Assembly: GCA_943371965.1 (NCBI GenBank)
Contig: CALRWV020000010.1
Coordinates: 32,437 to 96,436, forward strand
Reading direction: 5' to 3'
DNA length: 64,000 nucleotides
Origin: CALRWV02 sp943371965
GTDB lineage: Bacteria; Bacteroidota; JABWAT01
Part shown: in pieces, positions 25,142-32,816 of the stretch
Numbering within the stretch: the first letter of the stretch is position 1
Layout of the letters: every line of letters begins with the position of its first letter
Notes under the pieces: generated by a model
What the model was told of the DNA's origin: nothing
The model's input: the letters and a program-made list of their open reading frames with translations, nothing else
Databases searched by the model: none
Program-made: the position numbers and the translations under genes

Positions 25142-26750
25142 AAAAGAAATTAATACCTGGTTTGATAAAACCAATGGGAAAGAAAGAAAAAAGATTTTCC
25201 TTTCTGATTCTGATATCAATTTAAAGCGGTCTTATTTCCCATCTGATTTCAGTTATGCTGACAAACTGGGAATGCCTGGTGAATTTCCGTTTACGCGTGG
25301 AATTCAGCCAACCATGTACAGGGGCAGATTCTGGACAATGCGTCAATATGCAGGATTTGCAACCGCAGAAGAGTCTAACAAACGGTATAAGTTTCTTTTA
25401 GACAGTGGTACTACAGGTCTTTCAGTGGCTTTTGACCTTCCGACACAAATCGGTTATGATTCTGATCATGAACTCAGTGAAGGAGAAGTAGGAAAAGTTG
25501 GTGTAGCAATCGATTCTTTGGCAGATATGGAAATTTTGTTTGACGGAATTCCCTTGGATAAAGTGTCCACATCAATGACAATCAATGCGACTGCTGGAAT
25601 TCTCTTGGCACTTTATGCAGCTGTTGGAAAAAAACAGGGTGCTGATATGAAAAAATTATCTGGCACCATTCAGAACGATATTTTGAAAGAATACATTGCG
25701 CGGGGAACTTACATTTATCCGCCCAAACAATCGATGAGATTGATAACGGATATTTTCAAATGGTGTTCAACTGAAATGCCCGAATGGAATACGATTTCAA
25801 TTTCCGGATATCATATTCGGGAAGCCGGTTCAACCGCTGCACAGGAACTGGCTTTCACTTTAGCTGATGGAATTGCCTACGTTGATGCTGCAATAAAAGC
25901 TGGATTGGAAGTTGATGAATTTGCAGGAAGATTATCTTTCTTTTTCAACGCACACAATAATTTATTTGAAGAAGTAGCAAAATTCCGTGCTGCCAGACGG
26001 ATGTGGGCTAAAATCATGAAAGAACGGTTTCATGCAAAATCGCAGCGTTCGATGATGTTGAGGTTTCATACTCAAACCGGTGGTTCTACGTTAACAGCAC
26101 AGCAAATTGACAACAATGTTGTTAGAGTTACTATTCAGGCTTTGTCTGCCGTTTTGGGTGGAACTCAAAGTTTGCATACCAATGGAAAAGATGAAGCACT
26201 TGCACTTCCAACAGAAGATTCGGCACGATTGGCTTTGAGAACCCAACAAATCATCGCGAATGAAAGTGGTGTTGCGGATGTTGTTGATCCGTTGGCAGGG
26301 AGTTATTATGTTGAGAAATTGACTGACGACATTGAAGAAAAAGCCTGGAAATATATTTCAAAAGTTGATGAATTGGGTGGTGCGGTTTCTGCGGTAGAAG
26401 CACATTATTTTCAGAATGAAATTGCAAATGCATCATACTCCTATCAAAAAGCAGTTGAATCTAAAGAACAGATTGTTGTTGGTTTGAATGAATTTGTAGT
26501 TGCAGAAAATCAAAAGCATAATTTGCTCAGAATCAATGAAAGCATCAGAACCCAACAGGTTGACAAATTGAAAAAAATGAAATCTGAACGAGACAATTCA
26601 AAAGTTCTAGAGTTGCTTGATTTGATTACAAAAACTGCAGAAACCAATGAAAATCTGATGCCGCATATTTTAAATGCTGTTGAAGCTTATGCCACTGTTG
26701 GAGAGATATCTGATTCACTCAGAAAAGTCTGGGGAGAATATAGAGGATAA
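25134..26750 (+). CDS. Methylmalonyl-CoA mutase, catalytic-domain subunit
   Basis: 538 aa: the (beta/alpha)8 catalytic domain only, with TMYRGRFWTMRQYAGF (about 62-77), FDLPTQIGYDSD, SISGYHIREAGS, SFFFNAHNNLFEEVAKFRAAR and FHTQTGGSTLTAQQ. The C-terminal B12-binding domain is missing, so it needs a separate small subunit, as in split mutases. It interconverts succinyl-CoA and methylmalonyl-CoA; an isobutyryl-type mutase cannot be excluded. Biotin carboxylase and carrier genes upstream support a propionyl-CoA pathway. Confidence 0.9.
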   Translation: MTEKEINTWFDKTNGKERKKIFLSDSDINLKRSYFPSDFSYADKLGMPGEFPFTRGIQPTMYRGRFWTMRQYAGFATAEESNKRYKFLLDSGTTGLSVAFDLPTQIGYDSDHELSEGEVGKVGVAIDSLADMEILFDGIPLDKVSTSMTINATAGILLALYAAVGKKQGADMKKLSGTIQNDILKEYIARGTYIYPPKQSMRLITDIFKWCSTEMPEWNTISISGYHIREAGSTAAQELAFTLADGIAYVDAAIKAGLEVDEFAGRLSFFFNAHNNLFEEVAKFRAARRMWAKIMKERFHAKSQRSMMLRFHTQTGGSTLTAQQIDNNVVRVTIQALSAVLGGTQSLHTNGKDEALALPTEDSARLALRTQQIIANESGVADVVDPLAGSYYVEKLTDDIEEKAWKYISKVDELGGAVSAVEAHYFQNEIANASYSYQKAVESKEQIVVGLNEFVVAENQKHNLLRINESIRTQQVDKLKKMKSERDNSKVLELLDLITKTAETNENLMPHILNAVEAYATVGEISDSLRKVWGEYRG

Positions 26751-26827
26751 TGAGTAATTAAGAATTAAGAATGTGGAATTTTTGTTTTTACCTAACAGCC
26801 TGAAACCTAATACCTAAAGCCTGAATT
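26751..26827. other. Word-like degenerate spacer
   Basis: Composed of short repeated words (AATTAAGAATTAAGAAT and CCTGAAACCTAATACCTAAAGCCTGAA). No hairpin or promoter motif is evident. Confidence 0.4.
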
Positions 26828-27280
26828 ATGAGCGATACACGAATTGGATGGGATGAATATTTTGTAAAGATTGCAGAAATGGTTTCTGACCGTTCTACCT
26901 GCAACCGCGCAAAAATCGGTGCAGTGATCGTAAAAGACCGATCCATTCTTGCAACCGGTTACAACGGCAGTCCCGCAGGACAACCGCATTGTACCGATGT
27001 TGGATGTTTGGTTTACAAGTCAACCGATCCTGATGGCAACATTGAAGAAAATTGCTTCAGAACGATTCACGCAGAAATCAATGCGATTACTCAGGCTGCA
27101 AAAAACGGAACCATGATCAATGGCGCAGATATTTATGTAACTGCATCACCATGCTATCATTGTTTAAAAACTCTGATCAATACTGGAATCAAACGGATTT
27201 TTTATTTGAAACCTTACAAACTGGAAAAAATAAGACCGCTTTTGGAATCAAGTCATGTTGAATTAATAGAGATAAAATAA
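26828..27280 (+). CDS. Deoxycytidylate (dCMP) deaminase family protein
   Basis: 150 aa, the family's usual length. The zinc site is complete: HAE near 81-83 supplies the ligand and catalytic Glu, and SPCYHC near 107-112 supplies two Cys. The N-terminal GWDEYFVKIAEMVSDRSTC and TGYNGSPAGQPHC are characteristic of dCMP deaminases, which form dUMP for thymidylate synthesis. An extra Cys/His pair (C57, C62) may bind a second zinc as in the ComEB group. Confidence 0.9.
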   Translation: MSDTRIGWDEYFVKIAEMVSDRSTCNRAKIGAVIVKDRSILATGYNGSPAGQPHCTDVGCLVYKSTDPDGNIEENCFRTIHAEINAITQAAKNGTMINGADIYVTASPCYHCLKTLINTGIKRIFYLKPYKLEKIRPLLESSHVELIEIK

Positions 27281-27286
27281 ATTACG

Positions 27287-27352
27287 TCACACTGAGCGGA
27301 GTCGAAGTGTGAATTTAGAAAGAAGATCATCCTTCAACTCCGCTCAGGATGA
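27287..27352. repeat. Inverted pair of REP-like hairpins
   Basis: Two hairpins, arms TCACACT/AGTGTGA (27287-27293, 27306-27312) and TCATCCT/AGGATGA (27327-27333, 27346-27352). Their 12-nt loops are reverse complements of each other at 11 of 12 positions. A related pair is at 30433-30502. Confidence 0.8.
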
Positions 27353-27370
27353 AACAATGAGAGAACAATT

Positions 27371-28759
27371 ATGAACAAACAATTAAAACTGGATATCAAT
27401 TTATCCATCGCACAAAACGAAAATCAATCTTATTTGTATAAATGGGATGAACTTCAAAAATGGCAACCGAAAATTTCACAATTTCACAAAGAACTGGTTG
27501 AAGAAAGAAAAGCAAAAAAAATCCGTTTTCAGGATCTGCCTTATCAGGATATTTCACATTTGAAAGCACTTCGCAAAGAAGTAAATGGAAAATTCGATAC
27601 ACTGGTTGTTTTGGGAATTGGTGGTTCAGCGCTTGGCAATACGGCATTGGGAACTGCACTTCTTCATTCCTATCAGCAAATCAAAAATCCGAAAGGAATG
27701 CGTTTGTTTGTAACTGATAATGTTGATCCTGATTGGTTCAGTGATTTGTTTGATGTTATCGATTTGGATAAAACTTTGTTCAACGTGATTTCGAAATCAG
27801 GTGGAACTGCAGAAACGATGTCTCAATTTCTTCATGTTTGGGATTTGCTGGTAAAAAAATATGGTGACAAAGCAAAAGATCACATGATTGCAACCACAGA
27901 TCCAAAATCCGGATTTCTGTTAGACATTGCCAACCAATTGGGAATCAGAAAATTTGTAGTACCCGATGGAGTAGGTGGACGTTTTTCAGTTTTAACCGAT
28001 GTGGGACTTCTTTCCGCAATTTTGGTTGGAATTGACATTGAAGAGTTATTGGCTGGTGCTGCTGACATGGAAAAAAGATGTCAGACCGATGAACTGCTGA
28101 AAAATCCAGCATATTTAAATGCACTGATTCATTTTTTATATGATTCTGAAAAAGGAAAATCCATTTCTGTCATGATGACCTACAGTTCCGTTCTCCGAAA
28201 CTTGTCAGACTGGTATTGTCAGTTGTGGGGTGAATCATTGGGTAAAAAATATGATCTGAATGGCAAAGAAGTTTATACCGGACAAACACCGGTAAAAGCA
28301 GTTGGACCAACTGATCAGCACAGTCAATCGCAATTGTATTGTGAAGGACCGGATGATAAAATCTTTACATTGATTGAAGTGGAAAAAAATCATCGTGATA
28401 TGAATTTCCATAATCCGTTCAAAGGAAACGGTGGAACAGATTATCTTGATGGTCACGGAATGAATGAGCTTATCCGTGCTGAATTGGAAGGAACCGGAAT
28501 TGCTTTGGCTGATTCACAACGGCCGGTAGTGAAAGTCGTTTTTCCGGAAGTCTCAGCATTTACTGTGGGACAGTTTATCATGCTTTACGAAATTCAAACA
28601 GCAATTGCAGGAAAATTGTACAACATCAATCCTTATGATCAACCCGGTGTTGAAGCTGCAAAAAAAGCAACCTTTGCTTTAATGGGAAGAGCTGAATTTG
28701 CTGGTGAAAAGAAAAGAATTGAATCAGCTTATAAGTTTGATTCGAAGTTTGTTATTTGA
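27371..28759 (+). CDS. pgi: Glucose-6-phosphate isomerase
   Basis: 462 aa, the short bacterial form. SIS folds are marked by VLGIGGSALGNTALG near 80-94 and SKSGGTAETMSQF near 142-154, which bind the sugar phosphate. GGRFSVLTDVGLLSA and QSQLYCEGPDDK correspond to the PGI signature regions. It interconverts glucose-6-phosphate and fructose-6-phosphate in the cytosol. The REP-like pair lies directly upstream and the DUF559 repeat array directly downstream, so the gene is boxed in by repeats. Confidence 0.95.
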   Translation: MNKQLKLDINLSIAQNENQSYLYKWDELQKWQPKISQFHKELVEERKAKKIRFQDLPYQDISHLKALRKEVNGKFDTLVVLGIGGSALGNTALGTALLHSYQQIKNPKGMRLFVTDNVDPDWFSDLFDVIDLDKTLFNVISKSGGTAETMSQFLHVWDLLVKKYGDKAKDHMIATTDPKSGFLLDIANQLGIRKFVVPDGVGGRFSVLTDVGLLSAILVGIDIEELLAGAADMEKRCQTDELLKNPAYLNALIHFLYDSEKGKSISVMMTYSSVLRNLSDWYCQLWGESLGKKYDLNGKEVYTGQTPVKAVGPTDQHSQSQLYCEGPDDKIFTLIEVEKNHRDMNFHNPFKGNGGTDYLDGHGMNELIRAELEGTGIALADSQRPVVKVVFPEVSAFTVGQFIMLYEIQTAIAGKLYNINPYDQPGVEAAKKATFALMGRAEFAGEKKRIESAYKFDSKFVI

Positions 28760-28761
28760 TA

Positions 28762-28797
28762 CTCTCTCCATATTTATCTCCCACGGGGAAAGGAAAT
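28762..28797 (-). repeat. DUF559-associated repeat R1 (inverted orientation, degenerate)
   Basis: Matches R3 (29235-29274) in the same orientation: a CTCTCC box, a spacer, then TCTCCCACGGGGAAAGG, a worn version of the CTCTCCC/GGGAGAG palindrome. 44 bp separate it from R2. Confidence 0.65.
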
Positions 28798-28831
28798 AGT
28801 TGAGTTAGCAAATTATCTGATTTGAAATTAT

Positions 28832-29281
28832 GTGAATTTTCTTCCTCTCCCTTTGGGAGAGGATAAGAGGAGAGGGTTCTTTATTTTCAGAACAAATCCC
28901 AATTCAACTGACAATGCAAAAGCCCTTAGAGAGAATTCCACAAAAGAAGAGCAAAAACTGTGGAAATATCTCAAAGCTAAAAGACTTGGTGGTTTCAAAT
29001 TTAGAAGACAGGAACCAATTGGAAAATATTTCGTTGATTTCATTTGCTTTGAAACAAAACTCATAATTGAATTGGATGGCGGTCATCACAATGATGCATA
29101 TAAAAAGGAATATGATTTTAAGAGAACGCAATTTTTAGAATCTTGCGGTTTTAGAATTGTCAGGTTTTGGAATAATCAGATTGATAATGAAATGGAGAAG
29201 GTGCTGAATTATATTTTGCAGGAATGCAGAAATAGAAGCCCTCTCCTTAATCCTTTCCCACAGGGAGAGGAAATCAAATAA
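28832..29281 (+). CDS. DUF559 / Vsr-like PD-(D/E)XK endonuclease enclosed by palindromic repeats
   Basis: 149 aa as drawn from a GTG at 28832; the first 20 and last 12 codons are translated repeat sequence, so the real start is uncertain. The conserved domain begins near NAKALRENSTKEEQKLW (28-44). It carries FKFRRQEPIGKYFVDF and IIELDGGHHND, giving Asp69, Glu80, Asp82 and His85 as the likely nuclease centre of the very-short-patch-repair-like DUF559 family. There is no ATG upstream of the domain. Inverted repeat copies flank it closely (R2, R3), suggesting the gene moves with, or serves, the repeats. Target DNA is unknown. Confidence 0.85.
   Translation: MNFLPLPLGEDKRRGFFIFRTNPNSTDNAKALRENSTKEEQKLWKYLKAKRLGGFKFRRQEPIGKYFVDFICFETKLIIELDGGHHNDAYKKEYDFKRTQFLESCGFRIVRFWNNQIDNEMEKVLNYILQECRNRSPLLNPFPQGEEIK
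28841..28882 (+). repeat. DUF559-associated repeat R2 (direct orientation)
   Basis: Contains a perfect CCTCTCCC-TTT-GGGAGAGG hairpin at 28844-28862, followed by a GAGGAGAGGGTTCTTT tail. It overlaps the 5' part of the DUF559 frame and is the inverted partner of R3. Confidence 0.85.
29235..29274 (-). repeat. DUF559-associated repeat R3 (inverted orientation)
   Basis: Reverse-complement counterpart of R2: CCCTCTCCTTAATCC, then TTTCCCACAGGGAGAGG. It covers the last codons of the DUF559 frame. With R2 it forms TIR-like ends around the gene. Confidence 0.85.
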
Positions 29282-29283
29282 GT

Positions 29284-29321
29284 CCCTTCTCCCTTGGGAG
29301 AAGGCTAGGAAGAGGGTCTTT
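29284..29321 (+). repeat. DUF559-associated repeat R4 (direct orientation)
   Basis: Same layout as R2 (CCCTTCTCCC-TT-GGGAGAAGG hairpin, then AGGAAGAGGGTCTTT), 9 bp after R3. Both hairpin arms differ from R2 but still pair. It ends at the TTG start of ribD. Confidence 0.85.
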
Positions 29322-30426
29322 GGGCACTTACACACGTGAAGAACGAATCATGAAACGCGTTATCGGAATGGCGAAACGTGGAGTTGGATTTGTTAGTCCA
29401 AACCCGATGGTTGGTTGTGTCATTTACAAAGATGATATCAAAATTGGTGAGGGTTTTCATGAAAAATTCGGAAGTCCTCATGCAGAAGTTAATGCAATTG
29501 GTTCAGTTGTCAATCAATCCGATTTGCGTGGTGCAGAATTGTTTGTCAATCTTGAACCCTGTTGTCATTTCGGAAAAACTCCGCCTTGTACCAATCTCAT
29601 CATTCAATCCGGAATAAAAAAAGTTGTTATCGCCAATACTGATCCTTTTGAAAAAGTAAAAGGAAAGGGAATCGAACAACTCAGAAATGCAGGAATTGAA
29701 GTTGTTACTGGAATCATGGAAGAATCGGGATCAAAGCTGAACGAGTCTTTTATTTTTGCACAAACAAATCAAACACCTTTTCTGACTTTAAAAGTTGCTC
29801 AAACCCTTGATGGAAAAATATCAACAAATTCAGGAGATTCGAAATGGATTTCCAATGAACTTTCCAGAAAAGATGTTCAGTTTTTACGTTTTGAAAGTGA
29901 TGGAATTCTTACTGGAATTGGTACGGTTTTAAAAGATAATCCATTGCTGACTGTACGTGAAGAAGGATTGAATAAACAACCTTTCCGATTGATTTTGGAT
30001 ACCAAGTTGTCTATCCCATTAAACAGTCATATTGTTTCAGATTTTCAAAAATCAAAAACGGTAGTTTTTTATTCGGAAGGAAATCCGGAAAAAATATCCT
30101 TACTTGAAAAAAGTGGAATTCAGTTAAAAAAGGTTTCCAAAAATCCAGAAGGAAAACAGAATTTAATTGAAGTCTTGAAATTTTGTTTTGAAAAAGGAAT
30201 TCACAGAATTCTGGTTGAATCGGGTGGAATTCTGGGGTCGAGTTTAATCGAAAACGGTTTGGTCAATAAACTGGTTATTTATCAGTCACCAAAATTGTTG
30301 GGTAATGGCAAACCGTATTTTGAAAAACAAGTTGAAGTGAAATCAATTAAAGAATCATTGAATTTAAAACTCGATTCTTTTGAGCAGTTTGGTGATGATC
30401 TGAAATTGGTTTATTATTTGAAATGA
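29320..30426 (+). CDS. ribD: Bifunctional riboflavin deaminase/reductase RibD
   Basis: 368 aa. The N-terminal deaminase domain has SPNPMVGCVIY, HAEVNA (near 54-59) and the zinc motif EPCCHFGKTPPC (near 78-89). The C-terminal reductase domain starts near LKVAQTLDGKIS (about 152) and contains VESGGILGSSLI. It performs two consecutive steps of riboflavin synthesis. The TTG start overlaps repeat R4 and is chosen because the following YTREERIMKRVIGMAKRG aligns with RibD N-termini; starting at the later ATG (29350) would cut them. No FMN riboswitch is seen. Confidence 0.92.
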   Translation: MGTYTREERIMKRVIGMAKRGVGFVSPNPMVGCVIYKDDIKIGEGFHEKFGSPHAEVNAIGSVVNQSDLRGAELFVNLEPCCHFGKTPPCTNLIIQSGIKKVVIANTDPFEKVKGKGIEQLRNAGIEVVTGIMEESGSKLNESFIFAQTNQTPFLTLKVAQTLDGKISTNSGDSKWISNELSRKDVQFLRFESDGILTGIGTVLKDNPLLTVREEGLNKQPFRLILDTKLSIPLNSHIVSDFQKSKTVVFYSEGNPEKISLLEKSGIQLKKVSKNPEGKQNLIEVLKFCFEKGIHRILVESGGILGSSLIENGLVNKLVIYQSPKLLGNGKPYFEKQVEVKSIKESLNLKLDSFEQFGDDLKLVYYLK

Positions 30427-30432
30427 AATACG

Positions 30433-30502
30433 TCATGCTGAGCAGAGTCGAAGCATGAAAATAAAAACACCCTTCGATCCGTCAGCTGACGGACTCAGGG
30501 TG
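30433..30502. repeat. Inverted pair of REP-like hairpins, second copy, with nested 16-mer palindrome
   Basis: Arms TCATGCT/AGCATGA (30433-30439, 30452-30458) and CACCCT/AGGGTG (30468-30473, 30497-30502). The second loop carries the palindrome TCCGTCAGCTGACGGA (30478-30493) in place of the short loop found at 27334-27345. Confidence 0.8.
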
Positions 30503-30515
30503 ACGAGATAAAAAT

Positions 30516-31124
30516 ATGTTTACAGGATTAATTGAAGAACTGGGTACAATCCAGAAAATTGAAAACATTGGAGATGGAAGAAAATTTACTGTTTCCGCTG
30601 ATCTAATTTTTTCAGATTTGAAAGTTGATGATTCCGTATCAACAAATGGATGTTGTCTTACCGTAATTTCAGTTTCAGAAAAAACTTACAGCTGTATTGC
30701 AATCGAAGAAACACTTTCCAAAACAACATTAGGTGGTTTTGTTGAAGGACAAAAAATAAATCTGGAGCGTTCCGTTCTTCCAACAACCAGAATGGGTGGT
30801 CATTTTGTTCAGGGGCATGTTGATTGCGTTGGTTTGATTGTGAAAAGTGAAACTCTTTCCACGAGTTGGACTTTTACCATTGAATTTCCAAAAGAATTTG
30901 AAAAATATATTATCAAAATCGGGGCAATCAGTGTTGATGGGACCAGTTTAACAGTGGCAGACTTGGATAAGAACAGATTCAAAGTTGCAATCATTCCCCA
31001 CACCATGGAAAAGACCATTTTTCCAAGTTATAAAGTTGGAACCAAGGTAAACCTGGAGTTTGATTTGCTTGGAAAATATATTGAAAAGATTTTTGGAAAG
31101 TCATTGAATCAATCTCCAATTTGA
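30516..31124 (+). CDS. ribE: Riboflavin synthase alpha chain
   Basis: 202 aa made of two lumazine-binding repeats: the first opens with MFTGLIEELGTI and contains DSVSTNGCCLTV; the second has GGHFVQGHVDCVG (near 92-104) and ISVDGTSLTV. It dismutates two 6,7-dimethyl-8-ribityllumazine molecules into riboflavin. It is separated from ribD by 89 bp containing a REP-like pair, so the pair may affect co-expression. Other riboflavin genes (ribBA, ribH) are not in the window. Confidence 0.94.
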   Translation: MFTGLIEELGTIQKIENIGDGRKFTVSADLIFSDLKVDDSVSTNGCCLTVISVSEKTYSCIAIEETLSKTTLGGFVEGQKINLERSVLPTTRMGGHFVQGHVDCVGLIVKSETLSTSWTFTIEFPKEFEKYIIKIGAISVDGTSLTVADLDKNRFKVAIIPHTMEKTIFPSYKVGTKVNLEFDLLGKYIEKIFGKSLNQSPI

Positions 31125-31170
31125 TTCACCATTAATAAATGAGTAAACTTGAGTAATTATTGGGGTTTTT

Positions 31171-31392
31171 ATGGATAAAAATATGCAAAATCAGTACAAT
31201 GAAGAGCATCAGCAAACGGATATCAATGTTGAGACCATTTACGGAACAGTGAACAACAGTTTAAACGGTTTGCGTAAAATGATTAAAGATAATCCGAAAG
31301 TTGTTTTGGGTACTGCATTGGCTATCGGACTTTTGGTTGGACTGATGGTTGGTGGAAGTAAAAACAATTCATCCGAAAAACAGGATTCTTAA
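31171..31392 (+). CDS. Small YqjD/ElaB-like (DUF883-like) membrane protein
   Basis: 73 aa. A hydrophilic N-terminus with Asn/Gln-rich stretches precedes one membrane helix (about 47-66, VVLGTALAIGLLVGLMVGG). The layout, a helical cytoplasmic part followed by a C-terminal anchor reading NPKVVLGTALAIGLLVG, resembles the YqjD/ElaB family, which tethers ribosomes to the inner membrane in E. coli. Assignment by layout only. It is the first of three small membrane-protein genes before mlaE. Confidence 0.55.
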   Translation: MDKNMQNQYNEEHQQTDINVETIYGTVNNSLNGLRKMIKDNPKVVLGTALAIGLLVGLMVGGSKNNSSEKQDS

Positions 31393-31398
31393 CCGGTT

Positions 31399-31773
31399 AT
31401 GAAGCCGATTCATCAACTTTCCAATCAGGATTTGAAGGATCAGATTCTGTTCCTTAAGACAAAAAAAAAATTAGATCAGACAAACGACAAATCTGAAGTG
31501 ACAGCCAAAGTTTCATTTCAATCCAAAATAGCAGTTACCATTTATTTGACTGGATTGTTGGTCATCATTTTCAGTGCAACTTTTCTGGTTGGTTTGATTG
31601 TCGGAAATCCGATAGCTGCATTTTTATTTATCGGCTTTGTATTGATGTTCACAGGATTTTTTCTTTTGACCATATATCCGAACTGGATAAGCAAACGTCT
31701 TGAAAATTATTTTGATATCATTTTAAAGGAATCTTATGGCAACCATCGCAGCAGAAAATCAAAACAAGTCTGA
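31399..31773 (+). CDS. Small two-helix membrane protein (phage-holin/YqjE-like layout)
   Basis: 124 aa. Two hydrophobic segments lie at about 48-70 and 76-98, with charged termini. YqjE-like proteins with this topology occur next to YqjD-like genes, as here, but the sequence is not diagnostic. The 3' end overlaps the next gene by 38 bp in another frame; the next gene has its own AAGGA site, so both frames appear real. Confidence 0.5.
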   Translation: MKPIHQLSNQDLKDQILFLKTKKKLDQTNDKSEVTAKVSFQSKIAVTIYLTGLLVIIFSATFLVGLIVGNPIAAFLFIGFVLMFTGFFLLTIYPNWISKRLENYFDIILKESYGNHRSRKSKQV

Positions 31774-32053
31774 GCATGACATCCGTGCCCTTGAAGAAGA
31801 ACTGAAAGCACGTGAGGCAACGGAATCTGAAAATGTTAAATTGCCCATGCTTGTTGAAATTGAAGAATTTATCGAAAAAAATCCACTTCTTTCACTTGTC
31901 ATTGCAATAGGGTTGGGAGTTACGGTCGGATATCTGATCCGCAACATAAAAAATTCGGAATCCTTTCAGAAACGTGTTATGGAAATGATTGATCTTCTTG
32001 CAAAATCGGGCAACATGGATTTCCTCAGCATGTTTCTCAACGAAAAGAAATAA
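31736..32053 (+). CDS. YqjD/ElaB-like membrane-anchored small protein
   Basis: 105 aa. A charged helical N-terminus (DIRALEEELKAREATESENV) is followed by FIEKNPLLSLVIAIGLGVTVGYLI (one membrane helix, in segments about 45-66) and a C-terminal helix. The NPLLSLVIAIGLGVTVGYLI end is typical of the DUF883-like fold, making this the second such protein in the operon. It ends 6 bp before mlaE. Confidence 0.55.
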   Translation: MATIAAENQNKSEHDIRALEEELKAREATESENVKLPMLVEIEEFIEKNPLLSLVIAIGLGVTVGYLIRNIKNSESFQKRVMEMIDLLAKSGNMDFLSMFLNEKK

Positions 32054-32059
32054 TTTTAT

Positions 32060-32815
32060 ATGAACCTGTTTTCGAAAGCTATGATTTGGTTTGGTGAAAC
32101 CGGTTTATTCTTTAAAGAGTTTGTTAAACATCTTGTTCTTTCAAAATTTGAATGGCGTCAGTTTTGGTTTCAGTTGGATGAAGTAGGATCACGTTCTTTG
32201 ATTTTGGTTGGAATTTCAGGTTTGGCAATTGGCGTTGTTTTGGCGATGCAGTTTTTGTCAACTCTTGCAAAATTTGGTGCTGAATCCATGCTGCCATCCA
32301 TGATTTCGCTTTCTGTTATCCGTGAAATTGGACCAATTATTACAGCTTTGGTTGTTTCTGGTCGGGTAGCTGCCGGAATTGGTGCAGAATTAGGTTCAAT
32401 GAGAGTTACAGAACAAATTGATGCGATCGATGTTTCAGCGGTAAATTCTTACAATTATCTTGTTGTTCCAAGAATAGTTGCCTGTGTGGTTGCACTTCCT
32501 TTACTGACAATTTACTGTGATATTATTGCAATTACCGGCGGATATATCGGAACTATAATTGAACGGCCTGTCACGCTTCAGTATTATCTTTCTTCAGTCA
32601 TCAGATACTTGGGTCCGGAAGATATATTTCCGGGTGTTTTAAAAACAACAGTATTTGGTTTTATAATTGGTTTTATCGGTTGTTTTAAAGGGTATACAAC
32701 CACAGGCGGAACAGCCGGAGTTGGACTATCTGCTACAAATGCAGTTGTGTTGGCTTCCCTCATCGTTATTGTTGCTGAAGTTGTACTCGTCAAAATTTCC
32801 ATTTTATTTTTCTGA
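32060..32815 (+). CDS. mlaE: MlaE-type ABC transporter permease
   Basis: 251 aa, five to six membrane segments. The MlaE signature is visible as REIGPIITALVVSGRVAAGIGAELGSM in two parts (about 95-121), followed by QIDAIDVSAVN. It is the inner-membrane permease of the MCE phospholipid transport system that moves lipids between inner and outer membranes. The gene is followed after 1 bp by mlaF and then mlaD, giving the core of the complex; mlaB and mlaC are not present here. Confidence 0.93.
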   Translation: MNLFSKAMIWFGETGLFFKEFVKHLVLSKFEWRQFWFQLDEVGSRSLILVGISGLAIGVVLAMQFLSTLAKFGAESMLPSMISLSVIREIGPIITALVVSGRVAAGIGAELGSMRVTEQIDAIDVSAVNSYNYLVVPRIVACVVALPLLTIYCDIIAITGGYIGTIIERPVTLQYYLSSVIRYLGPEDIFPGVLKTTVFGFIIGFIGCFKGYTTTGGTAGVGLSATNAVVLASLIVIVAEVVLVKISILFF

Positions 32816-32816
32816 T

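Noticed and set aside
29281..29320. FMN riboswitch before ribD
   Set aside because: The gap holds repeats R3/R4 only; none of the FMN aptamer signature boxes is present.
32667..32816. Extended mlaF N-terminus
   Set aside because: It would overlap mlaE by 149 bp, and homology begins at the ATG 32817.
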